64,000 nucleotides of DNA from Mytilus edulis (taxonomy: Eukaryota; Mollusca; Bivalvia; Mytilida; Mytilidae), in the NCBI RefSeq assembly GCF_963676685.1, contig NC_092346.1:71997821-72061820 (forward strand), written 5' to 3'. Positions 1-11,762 of this stretch are shown here, piece by piece. Position 1 is the stretch's first letter. Each line of letters begins with the position of its first letter. The position numbers were made by a program, and so were the translations under genes. A model generated the notes under the pieces. That model had not been told where the DNA came from and searched no databases. It worked only from the letters and a program-made list of their open reading frames with translations.

Positions 1-97
1 CCGGGTTAATAGTTTACAGAAGCAGATCGGAATCAGTTATGACGTAGACAGTAATCATTCTAATCGTAATCATGTTCATTGACCATAACGACGATGA

Positions 98-667
98 AAG
101 CACATCATATAATGACGTTTAGACATCATATAATGAAGTAAACCTAACCACATAATATAAGATTACAAGCACATAATATAATGACACAACCACATCATAT
201 AAAGATGTTTGCACGTAATATAAGGGAAACTGCACACCATATAAGGATCTTTGCACATCATATAAGTATATTTGCACATCATATAAGGATCTTTGCACAT
301 AATATAAGTACATTTGCACATCATGTAATAATGTTTGCACATCATAGAAGAATGTTTGCACATCATATAAGAATGTTTGCACATCATATAAGTATATTTG
401 CACATCATATAAGTTTATTTGCACATCATATGAGTATATATGCACATCATATAAGTATGTTTGCACATACTATAATGATGTTTGCACATCATATAAGGAT
501 ATTTGCACATCATATAAGGATATTTGCACATCATATAAAGGTGTTTGCACATCATATAATGACAAGTGCACATCATATAAAGGTAAAAGCACAGCATATA
601 AAGGTAAATGCACATCATATAAAGGTAAATGCACATCATATAAAGGTAAATGCACATCATATAATGA
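98..667. repeat. 21-bp tandem repeat array (minisatellite)
   Basis: About 27 head-to-tail copies of a 21-bp unit whose core is TTTGCACATCATATAAG followed by four variable bases. Because 21 is divisible by 3 and the unit has no stop in several frames, long spurious reading frames run through it on both strands, with heptapeptide repeats such as FAHHIRI. The last copies (from about 560) drift to an ATAAAGGTAAATGCACATC variant. No protein-like composition or splice context supports coding. Confidence 0.93.
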
Positions 668-2425
668 AAATGGTCATAACAAGACAGTGTTGGCGTTCCA
701 TATGTCTTGCATAACTTCCTGGTTACATACACAATAATAGACCATATTATAGTCATTAAATGCCGGTTAAGGCATGATCAAATACCGACAATGAAATAGA
801 CAATTGTATAAATATAAGGGAGAGACAGTGATTTGCATAAGGAAATTTTATCAAAATAAGTAAATAATAATGATAAAAAATATTAGTGTAATCTTAAATG
901 TTATTGATGTGCATGTACAAAACAAATAAACATACTTAAAATGAAGAAAGACGTTCTAAATGAGAGACAATCTTAATAGGTTCAACTAACTATAAAACCA
1001 GGTTTACTCCACCATTTTCTACAAAGGGAAATACCTGTACCACGTCAGGAATAATTACAGTTGTTTTTCATTAATGTGTATAATTATGAGCTTTCAATTT
1101 TGCCTTTTTATAAGAAATTTCCTTTTTGAATTATCCTTTGAGTACGGTATTCTTGTCATTTGACTTTTGCAGTCGGATTTTTATACTAACTGGCGAACTG
1201 TGTCTTAACAGTGAGGTCGTAACGTATTACCACTGATTCACTGAATGCAATTTAATGCAATTCAAATTTGTGATTTGTTTTTTATTTAAATGTGGATTTA
1301 CAGGCATAGTTTATAGTTCTCTCAATAAGGCTATGGTTGGACAGACTGAAAACTCGTTGATTATGAATTATAGTTCCATCTTGAATTTATTCCCTGTTGC
1401 AAGACTGTCAAACGTGTTGCGTTCCTTCAGTCAACAAATGGAAGTTTTAACGACCTTGACTGGCTAAACAGCCCTTGCACGGTCGGTTCCTTCAGTATTA
1501 TACTCACGTGATTATACTGCGCGTCCTTTTAAGGTAGATGCATGGTATACCGCCATCTTGGATTGTACAAGCAAAGTATGAAATCGGTCTAGTTATTTGC
1601 CCAAATCTGCAAATTTTGAGTCAGATTTGCAATTTAATGATAAGACTGTTTATTTGTATAAAGAAAACTTGTTAATTTATTGTATTATTTAAAATATTTA
1701 AACACAATTAATATCAAATTTTTTTGATTTTTTTAATATTTTTTGTTCAAATTTTTAAGGGGAGATAACTCTTTTAGTACAAAATTTATACTGGGCTAAT
1801 AGGGAAATTTATAGTTTTTTACTTGTAGCAAGAAAACAGTTTCGGTGACACCATGTTTTCTTTTTATTTTCTTTAAACATGTTATGAAACCTATCTTCTC
1901 ACAATTTATTTCAAAATCTTATCTCATAGAATTTTTTTTATGCACACTAATGTGTTTTTTCATGAACAAACTATTACCAAATTTAGACAATTTTCAACTA
2001 CTCATAGCTTGAAAAATAGCACGGTGACCAATACTTTTTATAATATTTTTGAAAAAAGCATAGTAAAATCTTCATTTTGGCAAATTATAAGAAAATTCTG
2101 TTTCAAAAAATATATACTTATAAGGCAAACTATTTTTAAAAGAATCAATTCGAATATCATACCTTGGCAATCTATGTAAAATGACAACTTTTGAGATCGA
2201 AATTACTCCACTGATCTAAGCTACTACCATAAAGCAGTAAACGGCGGGTTAGTCGGGCTTATTGTGTCCTTGTACTTTCCTTAAATTAGACAGTTATCGC
2301 CAGTAGAGGCTATCTTAAAATTAATTTTTAAAAAGAAATAGTTTGCATGAAGAAATGTCATCCTGCACGTGGACACTTGAATCAAACTACGATTCGATCG
2401 CTTTTGTTGTACATCCTAAATGATA
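668..2425. other. Non-coding AT-rich stretch with one dispersed repeat fragment
   Basis: No convincing gene. The part at about 985-1175 (caccattttctaca, cctgtacca, gtcaggaat) is a diverged copy of the module at 37430-37590, so it is a dispersed repeat. The short frames at 1255-1467 and 1940-2179 are AT-biased and lack recognisable domains. Confidence 0.6.
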
Positions 2426-2426
2426 T

Positions 2427-2630
2427 GTGTGCTTTGCAAAGAAGCACATTTCAAATATTAGCCGGCTGGACTCGGCGAAACCTCTGCAATTAGTTCAAAG
2501 GATTGCAGAAACAAGCATATACAAAGAACTTGTCCGATCACTGATAGAATACTCATCAAAAGTATGGGATCCTTATTACAACAAGGACATAAACGCATTA
2601 GAACCAACCAGAGACAACCAGTGCCATTTA
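2427..2630 (+). pseudogene. Non-LTR retrotransposon RT fragment (C-terminal part)
   Basis: The frame reads ISNISRLDSAKPLQLVQRI followed by ELVRSLIEYSSKVWDPYY. The L-V-R-S-x-x-E-Y-x-x-x-V-W-D-P pattern is typical of the region after the catalytic core in CR1/jockey-type LINE reverse transcriptases. Only this ~65-residue piece survives. The upstream catalytic motifs are missing and the homology decays after KDINALE. A dead relic; the family is not resolvable from this length. Confidence 0.7.
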
Positions 2631-2639
2631 TTAGCGGCG

Positions 2640-3060
2640 ATTATACCAGATGAAGGAAATAGATGAAATGGAATTTCAAATTGTTGTTACTAGATGTCCA
2701 CATTTGACCGGGGAGCTGGTACCAGCAATTCAACAAGACACGGTACTCAACGAGTAGAAAACAAACACAATTTAAAAAAAATAGAGCAACATAGTTTATT
2801 ATTGCAAATAAGTGGCTCGACTGGCAAGTTGTTATAATTCCAGTTTGTATTGTTGGCTAATAATGTTAGAGCCTCTTTCCGTTACCATTGATGACATGTC
2901 CTTCAACTTCTTTTTCTTTTTCAGAATCAGGATTGTTAGAAACCCCCACCCCTCCACACCCATTCTCTACGTGCGTTTTAAAGAAATAAACCTGCAGTTC
3001 GGTGATTGTCGTTGGTTCATGTCCGACATGTTTGCTTGTGTAAATTGTTTTATAATAAAT
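2640..3060. other. No feature recognised
   Basis: AT-rich spacer between a LINE relic and a reverse-oriented dispersed repeat copy. The open frame at 2812-3063 has no recognisable domain or splice context. Confidence 0.5.
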
Positions 3061-3061
3061 T

Positions 3062-3250
3062 AGGTCGTTAGTTATCTCGTATTCAATGTATCACTTTTTC
3101 ATCACGGTCCGATATTTATAGCCGACTATACAGTATATCATTGAAGTATTTTTCCTCATTGCTGAAGGGCGTACAGTTGTCAATATTTGTTTACATTTAA
3201 CTCTTGTGTAAGTTGTGTAAAGTTGTCTCTTTGGCAATCATGCTTACTTT
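3062..3250 (-). repeat. Dispersed repeat R1, diverged minus-strand copy
   Basis: R1 is the most frequent dispersed family in the window. Its + strand form begins GAAGATGTGGTATGATTGCC and carries the modules ACAACTCTCCACAAGAGACC and AGGTCACCGTACGGCC. This copy is inverted (gtcgttagttatctcg, agccgactata, ttggcaatcat) and heavily mutated. Confidence 0.6.
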
Positions 3251-3264
3251 TTTTTTATGTAAAT

Positions 3265-3540
3265 AAGATATATAATTTATAAATCAATCACATAATGATA
3301 TCGTGTACAAAGGCAATACGATATCTAATATTCTTTATAATATATGCAAGATATCCTATATCAAACTCATCATGGATACCTGGATTGAAATTTAGTATCA
3401 TAGTATTTTTAAACTTGAAATATCTCGAAAAAAGATATAACTCATGATGATACCTTAAAAGTATACAAGATATCTTAGTTAGTTTGATCGATATCTTATT
3501 AATTGTATCATGATCTATCATCAGATATATATAATTCAGT
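3265..3540. repeat. Cluster of GATATC-type short palindromic motifs
   Basis: The segment contains many GATATC, AGATATC and ATGATAC motifs in both orientations (for example near 3298, 3321, 3351, 3471 and 3490). A second small cluster follows the LINE at 5230-5280. It looks like a decayed repeat interrupted by the LINE insertion. No coding content. Confidence 0.4.
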
Positions 3541-3621
3541 TTTAATGATTTCTTATTATATAAAAGTTACCAGAGACATACTAAGACACTTTATAAACTA
3601 TAAGATACCTATATCTATTAA

Positions 3622-5172
3622 AAATAATTGAAGATTGGAAAAAGGCTTTAGATCAGAATAAATATGTAGCAGCTATATTAATGGACTTGTCCAAGGCTTT
3701 TGACTGCCTACCCCATGACCTCCTCCTACTAAAATTAAAATCCTATGGGGTTTCCGCCTCATCTCTAAAACTTTTGGAAAGCTATTTAACTAATAGAAAA
3801 CAGTGTGTTAAAGTAGGTACAAATTCAAGCTATTGGCAAACAATGTTTAAAGGGGTGCCACAAGGGTCAATATTAGGGCCAACATTATTTAATATTTTTT
3901 TAAATGACATTTTCTATTTTATTCATAAAAGTGAACTCTATAATTATGCAGATGACAACACCCTTTCGTACGCAGATAACGATTTAGATAAATTAATTAA
4001 AACTTTAGAAGATGAAAGTAAAATTTTGATAAACTGATTCTCAATAAATAAAATGAAAGCAAATCCAGAAAAATTTCAAGCAATAACTGTAGGTAAAAAA
4101 ACTAAAGACAAAAACCTAAAATTTAAATTAGAAGGTAATGAAATAGAGTGTGAAGATAACGTTAAACTTCTAGATGTAACAATAGATTTTAAACTAAATT
4201 TCAATGAACATGTCTCTATAATATGTAAAAAAGCATCCAAACAATTAAATGTATTAAAAGGAATAGGTAAACACCTGACTAAACTCGGAAAATTAACAAT
4301 TTATTATTCTTTCATAATGTCCAACTTTAACTACTGCCCACTTTTGTGGGGAGGTAAATGCAAAAAAGATAGAGAAAATTCAAGAGAGAGCACTAAGGTT
4401 CATCTATGAAGACCATTCAGCAAATTATGAAGACCTACTCTGCAAATCAAAATTACCATCTTTAAAAATAAGAAGAATGCGATCTTTGGCGATTGAAGTT
4501 TTCAAAATTATAAATAAAGATTGTCCTGTATATCTCCATGATTTGATTCACTTAAAGGAAAACACTTACTCTTTCAGATACCAGAATACAGCAGATCTAC
4601 CACATGTAAGAACAACTACATATGGCCTACAATCCTTCAGGTATGCGGGTGCTAGGGTTTGGAATGAGCTGCCAGATGAGCTTCGAAAGCAATCATCTTT
4701 AAATCAATTCAAGAACTTGATAAATGCTTGGTCTGGCAGCTCATGCCAATGCTTTGCCTGCAAAACCACTTAATCTATGTTCATTATTTTTTTGGTTTGT
4801 TGCTTTATTTTTAGCATGGCAAATTTATTTTATTATCTTTACTATAGTGCTTCTGCTGCTTTGTGCTAATTTTGGAAACTTTATGTGCTTTTAATGTGCT
4901 TTCTATGTGCAAACCATTTTATGTGTGCTTTTGTTTTTATCTCATAATTGAATGTATCAGTATGTGTTTAACTTATACGATGCTTAAAGAACTTTTGTGC
5001 TGCATGGTTATATACTGATATGAACTCTTGCTTTATATGTTTAATGTTGTGTGCATGACTTGATATGTATGTTTTGTTTTACCTGTTGTTATGTCGGTTT
5101 TAAAAGCTCTTCAGAGCTTATGTTTGTAATTGCTTGCTTATACCGACTCTAAATAAAGCTTTATGTCTTATG
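3622..5172 (+). mobile_element. 5'-truncated non-LTR retrotransposon (CR1/jockey-like LINE), 3' end
   Basis: Recognisable RT coding starts inside the palm domain, so the 5' part (endonuclease, fingers) is missing. After the last RT-derived frame there is a ~390-bp 3' untranslated tail ending in ctaaataaagctttatgtcttatgtc, a short tail repeat of the kind CR1-like elements end with. A target-site duplication is not obvious. A typical dead-on-arrival LINE copy. Confidence 0.85.
3624..4773 (+). pseudogene. LINE reverse transcriptase, broken by a stop and a frameshift
   Basis: Three consecutive pieces of one RT are visible. Piece 1 (to 4034) has motif A as DLSKAFD, motif B as GVPQGSILGP and catalytic YADD at 3945-3956. 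It ends at a TGA (4035-4037) where relatives usually carry tryptophan before FSINKMKANPEKFQ. Piece 2 (4053-4409) carries the thumb region (KANPEKFQ, LLDVTIDFKLNFNEHV) and loses frame near 4360. Piece 3 (4477-4773) carries the C-terminal YGLQSFRYAGARVWNELP block. The order and motifs are those of CR1/L2/jockey-type RTs. Two disabling lesions plus truncation make it a pseudogene. Confidence 0.9.
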
Positions 5173-6938
5173 TCTATATAAATCAAGTTAGTTTAGAAAG
5201 TTAAAATTACCCCATCATTTTATGAAATGTGATTAGATATCTTATAAAGTAATTAACTTTAAATTAAAAAAGATATACAATAAATAATTCAATAGATCTT
5301 ACATACTCTTCCCGCATTTTTCAAGCATGGTCGGATCTTTGATAATTTAGATGAGTCTTCCAGATGTTTTTGGATGTTAAATGACACAAGAAAACTCGAT
5401 ATGATCAGATGTTGATACTTTCCGAAGTTATTCTATGCTACACCGTTTTTGAGTCCTTTAGTCCACTAGAGTTATCTCCCATGTTGAAAGGAAAACAATA
5501 AATAACTTCTTCAGATTTCAGATTTAAACTGGGTACTCGCCGTAGGTATGTAGTATCAGCGTGATTTTAAAATACATGTACACATTATTTTGTAGGTTTG
5601 AACACTCATAAAATAACTTGTATTCCTAATATAATTCTTTAATCATGTTAATGTCCTGTTAATGTCATATAATGCCATATTTACAGAAATTTATTTTCCA
5701 ACTCCTGTGCCGAGACTAAGGCTAACGCATGTTTTAAAACACTATAAACACAGCTAAATGGTCAGTTACACAGACACAAGTGCATGTGCAGTTCGCAATA
5801 GTCCCAGAGGAGGACAGACATACAAATTGTACCTACTTTCACTTTAACATTGGCCTAATCAAAACATTTTTTATAAAGCAAGTATTAATTTCATAGTGAC
5901 ATATGGAGGTCTCACTTATTAATTAGTGAAAAGGTTTGATGATTGATTGGTGTTTTATAATGTCACTGTCAGCACTTTTGGTAATTTCGTAGCTGTCAGT
6001 ATCTACTGATGGGGGAGTCAGAGTCGGAGTCAGAGTGGTTTGAGAAATTACCACCAATATTCAAGATATTTGACAGGAAAATTTATGGCAATAAATCTAA
6101 TCAAGGCATTAGGACCAAGAAACAACAAGGAATCATTTGACTATTAACTTTTATTTTTATTAAATGATTGTGTATATAACATTTCTGTTTTATTGTATGC
6201 TTATTCTGTTTTTGTCACCATTTTATTGTTCAAAGTTTATATGGCAATAGACATTTGAAATAGTAATTAAGTGTCAAGAAATCTATAATATATTTCCAGA
6301 TATATTTCAAAATAAAAAAAAAATAGAAACATGCATGAAACTGCTTTCCATAATATAAACTAGTCCAAATAATTATGAAGTCTGGCAAGGCTATTTGGAC
6401 TTAATATAAACATGCATGTATAATAAAGTCATGTTAGTGGTTTATCTGAAATTTTAACATTTAAGCAAGAAGAAATTATCAAATTATTACAAATAAAACA
6501 AATTTGAGATGACTGAAACAACTACATGAACTAAAAGAGTGTCTTTAATTCTGTGGGTGGGAGATACATTTATAATGATTTCATTGTAGTCATTACAGTA
6601 TTCTATGCATACATTTTAGGGTAAAAAGATTACATGAATTTGAAATGCAGTCAAAACCCTTAGAAAATTAAATAATGTTTGCAAGGTGCAGGAATCTTAA
6701 TTAGTTATGTATACATGCATGATCTGCTCTTATCTTTATTAAAGTCATCTATAAAAAATAAAAATTTGGAGTTCGCTTCTTTTAACCAGAATTGTATTTG
6801 AATCAACTATGACCATGGTGACCAATGCTTTATACAATGCAATATCTAAGTTTATTTCCCACTGATTAATTAAAGCAATCTTTAACATTCAGCGCTTACA
6901 AGCATTTTGATTATATACATGTATCTGATCTTGCCACA
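5173..6938. other. Non-coding spacer, no gene seen
   Basis: AT-rich sequence without an open frame of note. A short purine-rich microsatellite-like run (gagtcagagtcggagtcag) occurs near 6015. No promoter, RNA gene or clear mobile-element end is recognisable. Confidence 0.5.
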
Positions 6939-7986
6939 TCTATACTATTAAACGAGAAGACCTCATTTTGGGTGTTGCTTCTCTTCTTTCCACAATAAAT
7001 TAATCAACACGCCTCTGTGTCCTATAGGTACAGTGCATAGTCGCATTTGTCATCCATTCATATGATTATTCAGATTGAGTTATTTTGGGAGAAAATCGAG
7101 AAAAAGGGCATCTGGATATTGTCCCGTCATTGGACAAAATTTTAAGTCAGATTATACTTCCGGTTTGCGTTTTTCTGTATACTTTGAACATACATATACT
7201 ACGAATAAAGTGTATTTTCAGAATTCTATCTGCTATCATTTTCAAGTTTACTATCCACATGGTCACAGAGTTTATTAAATAGAGAGGGTCTGTATACTAT
7301 ATCAATGACCACCATGGATTGATTAGAAAACTTAGAATTGAAAGTAAATACACTTTATTTATATAGTGAATGTTCATAATATACAGATAAGCGCTAAAAT
7401 TATTCATGTGCACTTTTTACCTTTTCTGAAATTCTCCAGTCATTAAATCTTTTACAAAATTCATTGATTACAAAAAAAAAGAAGATGTGGTATGATTGCC
7501 ATGTTGACAACTCTCCACAAGAGACCAAAATGACACAGAAATTCACAACTATAGGTCATCGTATGGCCTTCTACAACGAGCAAAGACCATACCGCATACT
7601 CAGCTTTAAAAGGCACTGAAATGAAAATGTAAAACAATTCAAACGAGAAAACTAGCGGCCTTATTTATGTACAAAAAATGAATGAAAAACAAATATGTAA
7701 CGCATAAACAAACGACAACCACTGAAGTACAGGCTCCTTACTTAAATGTTCAAAACATACTAAATGTATATTCAAATTGAAATTGATAGAAAACCACACA
7801 TTTGGAATTTTGGAAATAAAGGAGGAGGGATTAAAAAAAACATTTTCCTGTCCCCAATAACCTATGATTTATAATAATTTTGCTGAAATTCTCCAGTCAT
7901 TCAATATTTCACAAAATTTTTCCAACAACACTTTACATACTTTAAACTACGCTCTGAATGCCCGCGATTTCGCGGGTGTGTTCTAG
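6939..7986 (+). mobile_element. Non-autonomous Helitron
   Basis: The 5' end is TCTATACTATTAAACGAG and the 3' end is a perfect 7-bp-arm hairpin (CCCGCGATTTCGCGGG, 7961-7976) followed ten bases later by the terminal CTAG (7983-7986). Insertion lies between A6938 and T7987, the A^T target Helitrons use, with no target duplication. No Rep/helicase coding remains in the 1,048 bp. A copy of repeat R1 sits inside it. The right end lies ~77 bp before a candidate 5'UTR splice acceptor of the CCDC97 gene, so it may affect that gene's leader or promoter region. Confidence 0.85.
7480..7745 (+). repeat. Dispersed repeat R1, nearly complete copy inside the Helitron
   Basis: Begins gaagatgtggtatgattgcc and runs through acaactctccacaagagacc, aaaccataccgcata-type and ggccttatttatgtac modules to acaggctcctta. 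Because it lies inside the Helitron it inserted after, or was captured by, that element. Confidence 0.85.
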
Positions 7987-8053
7987 TTTTATTTATATTA
8001 TTATGATCTATTATAAATGTGAAACTAATTACTTGATTAAAACTTGCTTTATT

Positions 8054-8063
8054 GTTGTTTCAG
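8054..8063 (+). promoter_or_regulatory. Candidate 3' splice site of a 5'UTR intron of CCDC97
   Basis: A pyrimidine-rich tract ending gttgtttcag precedes the CCDC97 start codon by 36 bases. This suggests a non-coding first exon upstream, possibly beyond the Helitron. Inference from the motif only. Confidence 0.45.
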
Positions 8064-8099
8064 ATATACATATACATGTACTTCTTGTATATTTAAGTG

Positions 8100-8702
8100 A
8101 TGGCTCATGATTCACAACCAAGTGAAAACTGTATACAAGAGATATCCAGGGTATCATTGAATGATACATACATGTATGATCAAAAGGGTTCTGCACATGA
8201 AAAAATGCTACAAAAACTTATCCAAACTGATGCTTTTTTCAAACATCAGCAAATAGGAGAACCTGATCTTTGTGAAGAAGAAAAATATAAAATTGCAGAT
8301 GAAATTCTTGCCAAAAGTAAGACAAAATTTCTTGAAAGATATTGGAAATATCTTGGGATAGAAGATGTGGTATGTTTTGAAAACTGCTCGAGTGAATATG
8401 AAATTGACTTTTACTTGAAACAAATAAAAAAATCTAAAACTACCAACTTTGATAAAAATAGAACTAAAAATAGAAGATTGAAGGCAATGCAGCAATTGAT
8501 ATCTGAAGGAGAGTATTTTAGTGAAGAGGAAATGAAATATCGAGACCCATTCCTTTATGAACAACTGGTGGGACAATATTTGGATGATGATGAAATCAAT
8601 GATAAGGTTGACAAAACTGATTTAAGATTTTCTACAGTTCTGTTTAAACATATTGACATACTACATGAGCATGAAGCCTATAAGGACCAAAAGGATACTG
8701 AG
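8100..8702 (+). CDS. CCDC97: CCDC97 coding exon 1
   Basis: Encodes residues 1-201 and ends in phase 0 after GATACTGAG, before gtttgt, a non-consensus but GT donor. Read-through into the intron hits a stop five codons later, which argues for splicing here. It contains the conserved FSEEEM block. Confidence 0.9.
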
Positions 8703-11698
8703 GTTTGTTTAAGCTAAATATTAAAATACAAATCACATCAAGATGAGACAAACAGATCTTAAACTTATGGATGTTGACATACTTGTAATTTTACAATGCC
8801 TGTTCATTTGAAAGTTATAATGCTCCGTAGTGACATGTTTAAAACACATTCAGTATTCTACTGTAAAGGTATAATTTGTATACTTGGAGACTTGTAGAAA
8901 AAATATTTTAAGTTATGTAAGTGTAATATTTTTACTGTTTCATTAATGCTAGATTTGAAGAGACCCTTCCCTTTTTTCATCAAAAAGTAAAGGCATCACA
9001 TCAAAATTTATCCAATTCTTGAAGGAATTAATTAGCTGTCAAGGACATAACCATGTATGGGTGGCAATCCTTTTCTAATTTAAATAGTGATTTGTATTTG
9101 TACTTGGTGTGTTTCCTTTGTCCATCAACACTATCAATGACCAGTCAAGCACATTACACACATATACTGGGTCAACTGTAGCCAGGTGGCTCATTATTTT
9201 GAATAATTATCGTTGCTAACTACAGATGATGATTTGAAGGACTCACCATTCCATTTGCTCATTGGTAATTTTTAGTTAAAAGATAAACCACCTTTTAGTT
9301 AATATAAATTCATAGAAAATTTGTGTTAAGATAAAATATATTTACATACACTTACATAGGCCATACAATTGCCTTATTATAATCGCTTATATATACTTCA
9401 TTTGAACTTTGGTGAATCGTTGTTACACTGTCAATGCAATCATACGGCATTTCATTATTTTCTATATGTATTTCAGGATGGTCAAATGGAGGAAGGAGAA
9501 AGTAGTGAAGATGAAGGTAGTTTTAACAATTAACGTATCAAAATTGAAATGAAATAAATTATCTAAAAATTAGATAGACTAAACACATTTATGCATTTTT
9601 TAGGTAAAAACCTTAAATGACTTACAACTTTGTCTTAGTCATCTGCAAAGAATTACAAGCAGATAACCATTATCAAAATATCTTTTTCCATCAACATTTA
9701 CAACTTCTCTTATTACTTTGAATTTTAATTGGAAAGTGTTGTTTTTTTCAAGAATCTGAAATGGAAGATGAAATGGAAGACCAAAAAAAGAGTATACCTG
9801 ATGAACAGAAAGCTCAATTTAGACAAGAATTTCTAACAATAATGCAGGAGAGATTTATGTCTGGTCAGGATGAACATTTTGATTATAGGTAAATAGGCAA
9901 TTGTGTCATTTTCACACTTTGCATAAAGTATTGATGCATTCAAATTGGTTATTGATGAATGGATTTTAATTTAGTACATGTACCAGAACTAAAGAAGATT
10001 TGAAAATTCAGTTTCTATTCTACTTTTTTCTGCAGTCAGACTAATCTTATTATGTAATCTTCAATTTATAAGGGGAAAAACAATTTGGAGTTATAGGAGA
10101 CAGAAATTTTCTGAACTTCAAAACTAAAAGATCCATTAGAAGTTGAGCAACAAACTCTGATCAAGAGAGGCCTATGGAAGTTGCATGAATTCCTCAAACA
10201 AAACGAGAGGTGTGTCCACACTCCCCAGAATAAGCATAACCTACTATGCATGCAAATCCACTTGGTCAAAGATATCATAAATCATTTTCATTCAGAATAA
10301 GTCACAATCAGTTTTTTTTCAAGGAGACTTGGTCTAAAGATCAATGTTAAAAACAAAAACATTTCTCATGAATTGAGGCACAGACACTTTGTATTAGTCA
10401 ACTAATTAATGGTTGTGAACTTAAAACTTGTACATGTATAATTCAGATTGTAGTCATTCTTCCTACTTGTATTGGAAGGAAATGAAGTAAATTGTAAAGT
10501 GAACTAAAGACTTGTAAAATATTAGTATGTGTATACATGTACGTAAGGGCCAAGCAATTGGGAGTTGGTGTGTTACTACTGAGAAATGGAGAGTTAACAA
10601 AAGTATACCTGAAAGTGCTTATTTGTGTATACAGAATCGTTAGGTTACTACAACAATGGATTAACATGAAGGCAGCCATTTAAGGAAGATAGCATGGCTA
10701 ATCCTGATTGGTTTTTGTGTACACCCAATTTTATGGGCTCTTCATATTCCAAAGGCAAAATAATATTTTTTACTATGACATAAGGAAACCATGAAGTCTT
10801 TCCTGTACTGTGACCAGGCATGAAAATTTATAAGCAGGGATAATAAGTAAAAATTGCCTTAAGAAAAGTATCAACATATATTTTTTGGACTGAAAAATAT
10901 CTAGCAGAATTTTTTCTTGTGTTATTAAAACAATATTCAGTTCTGAAATTCATCTTCCTAAAGCCTGTATCTTGAAAATGCTATAACAGTTGCCTATGGG
11001 AAAAGCAGTTGTAGTTTGTAATGTATAATTTTTTGTTAGCAGAATAAAACTGTAATAAAAGTTTCAGAGTTAAGTGGTACGTCCTTTTTCACTTAACTAG
11101 TACACATTTTTGTTTGATGCCCACCTAGGGGTGTGGGATTTTCTTACTGTGTTTAAAACCCATTGGTGACATAGGGCTGCTTTCTGCTCTAGTCAGGTTT
11201 TTGTCTTTCACACATTCCCTATTTCCATCCTCATTTCTATCAAAATGTGTTTCAATTTGTTTAATATGTACCTCAAAAATTAACAGTTCAGAAGTTAGCT
11301 TTTCTGAAAAGAAGCCAAGTAATTTTGAAATGTTTTTCTTTATTTACTTCCAAAAAAACTTTTTAGAATTCTTTTCATATTGTAGTGAAGTTGATGATAA
11401 TACAGAATATGATGATCTGGATATTCTTCAAAAAGATGAAGAGGAAAAATATTTTGATGATGATGCTGGTGATGACAGAAATTTAGACAATGATGAATGT
11501 AATGATATAGATGTGGAGAACGATAATATGGATTGCAGCATTCATAATGAACACTGTGTCAAAGATTCAGGAAAACTTCAACATTACAACAAAACTATAA
11601 ATAATATCAATAGTGTTTCTTTAACTTTGAATAGTCATTCAAGTGAAAATGAGTCTGATATTGACAGTATCAAAGAACATAGCTGTGAAAAAAGCTAA
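8100..11698 (+). CDS. CCDC97: Coiled-coil domain-containing protein 97 homologue
   Basis: Four exons (8100-8702, 9477-9516, 9753-9888, 11386-11698) join in frame to 363 codons, close to the vertebrate length of about 340. The body contains the family hallmarks: a FLERYWKYLG segment, then GEYFSEEEMKYRDPFLYEQL and VGQYL (residues ~141-165). The C-terminal EVDDNTEYDDLDILQKDEEE followed by KYFDD block begins at ~residue 261. The C-terminal ~100 residues are strongly acidic. The start is the ATG at 8100; an in-frame GTG at 8097 is not a likely eukaryotic start. CCDC97 is a conserved nuclear protein reported with the SF3b/U2 snRNP part of the spliceosome; nothing in the sequence itself shows a catalytic activity. 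A poly(A) signal lies 58 bp after the stop. Confidence 0.93.
9477..9516 (+). CDS. CCDC97: CCDC97 coding exon 2 (40 nt)
   Basis: A very short exon between tatttcag and gtagtt, encoding DGQMEEGESSEDE plus one base. Highly acidic, matching the low-complexity linker of the family. Phase 0 in, phase 1 out. Confidence 0.82.
9753..9888 (+). CDS. CCDC97: CCDC97 coding exon 3
   Basis: Acceptor ttttttcaag, donor gtaaat. Encodes QAQFRQEFLTIMQERF-type sequence (here KAQFRQEFLTIMQERFMSG) and DEHFDY, which leads directly into the conserved SEVDDN of exon 4. Phase 1 in, phase 2 out. Confidence 0.9.
9889..11385 (+). other. CCDC97 intron 3
   Basis: 1,497 bp between exons 3 and 4. No nested gene or clear mobile-element end is visible. 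The minus-strand frames at 10066-10278 and 10443-10679 have no recognisable domain. Confidence 0.7.
11386..11698 (+). CDS. CCDC97: CCDC97 coding exon 4 (terminal)
   Basis: Acceptor catattgtag. Encodes SEVDDNTEYDDLDILQKDEE, then an Asp/Asn-rich tail, and stops at TAA 11696-11698. The open frame extends upstream to 11201 but the family alignment begins exactly at the acceptor. Confidence 0.9.
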
Positions 11699-11756
11699 TA
11701 AAAAATGTGAAACTTATCTTATCTTTTCTTTCTATTTCTTTCTATTCTTTCATTTC

Positions 11757-11762
11757 AATAAA
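11757..11762 (+). terminator. Poly(A) signal of CCDC97
   Basis: AATAAA 58 bp after the CCDC97 stop codon, after a T-rich run (ttttctttctatttc). It is the first canonical signal downstream. Confidence 0.7.

Noticed and set aside
98-667. CRISPR array
   Set aside because: Contiguous diverged tandem repeats without spacers, in a eukaryotic genome.
119-756. Overlapping 61-177-residue open frames on both strands
   Set aside because: They are translations of the 21-bp tandem array; the period of 21 keeps all frames open without any coding selection.
8208-8576. 122-residue minus-strand frame
   Set aside because: Shadow of the CCDC97 coding exon in another frame; composition is Phe/Ile/Ser-rich as expected for antisense of an acidic, Lys-rich exon.
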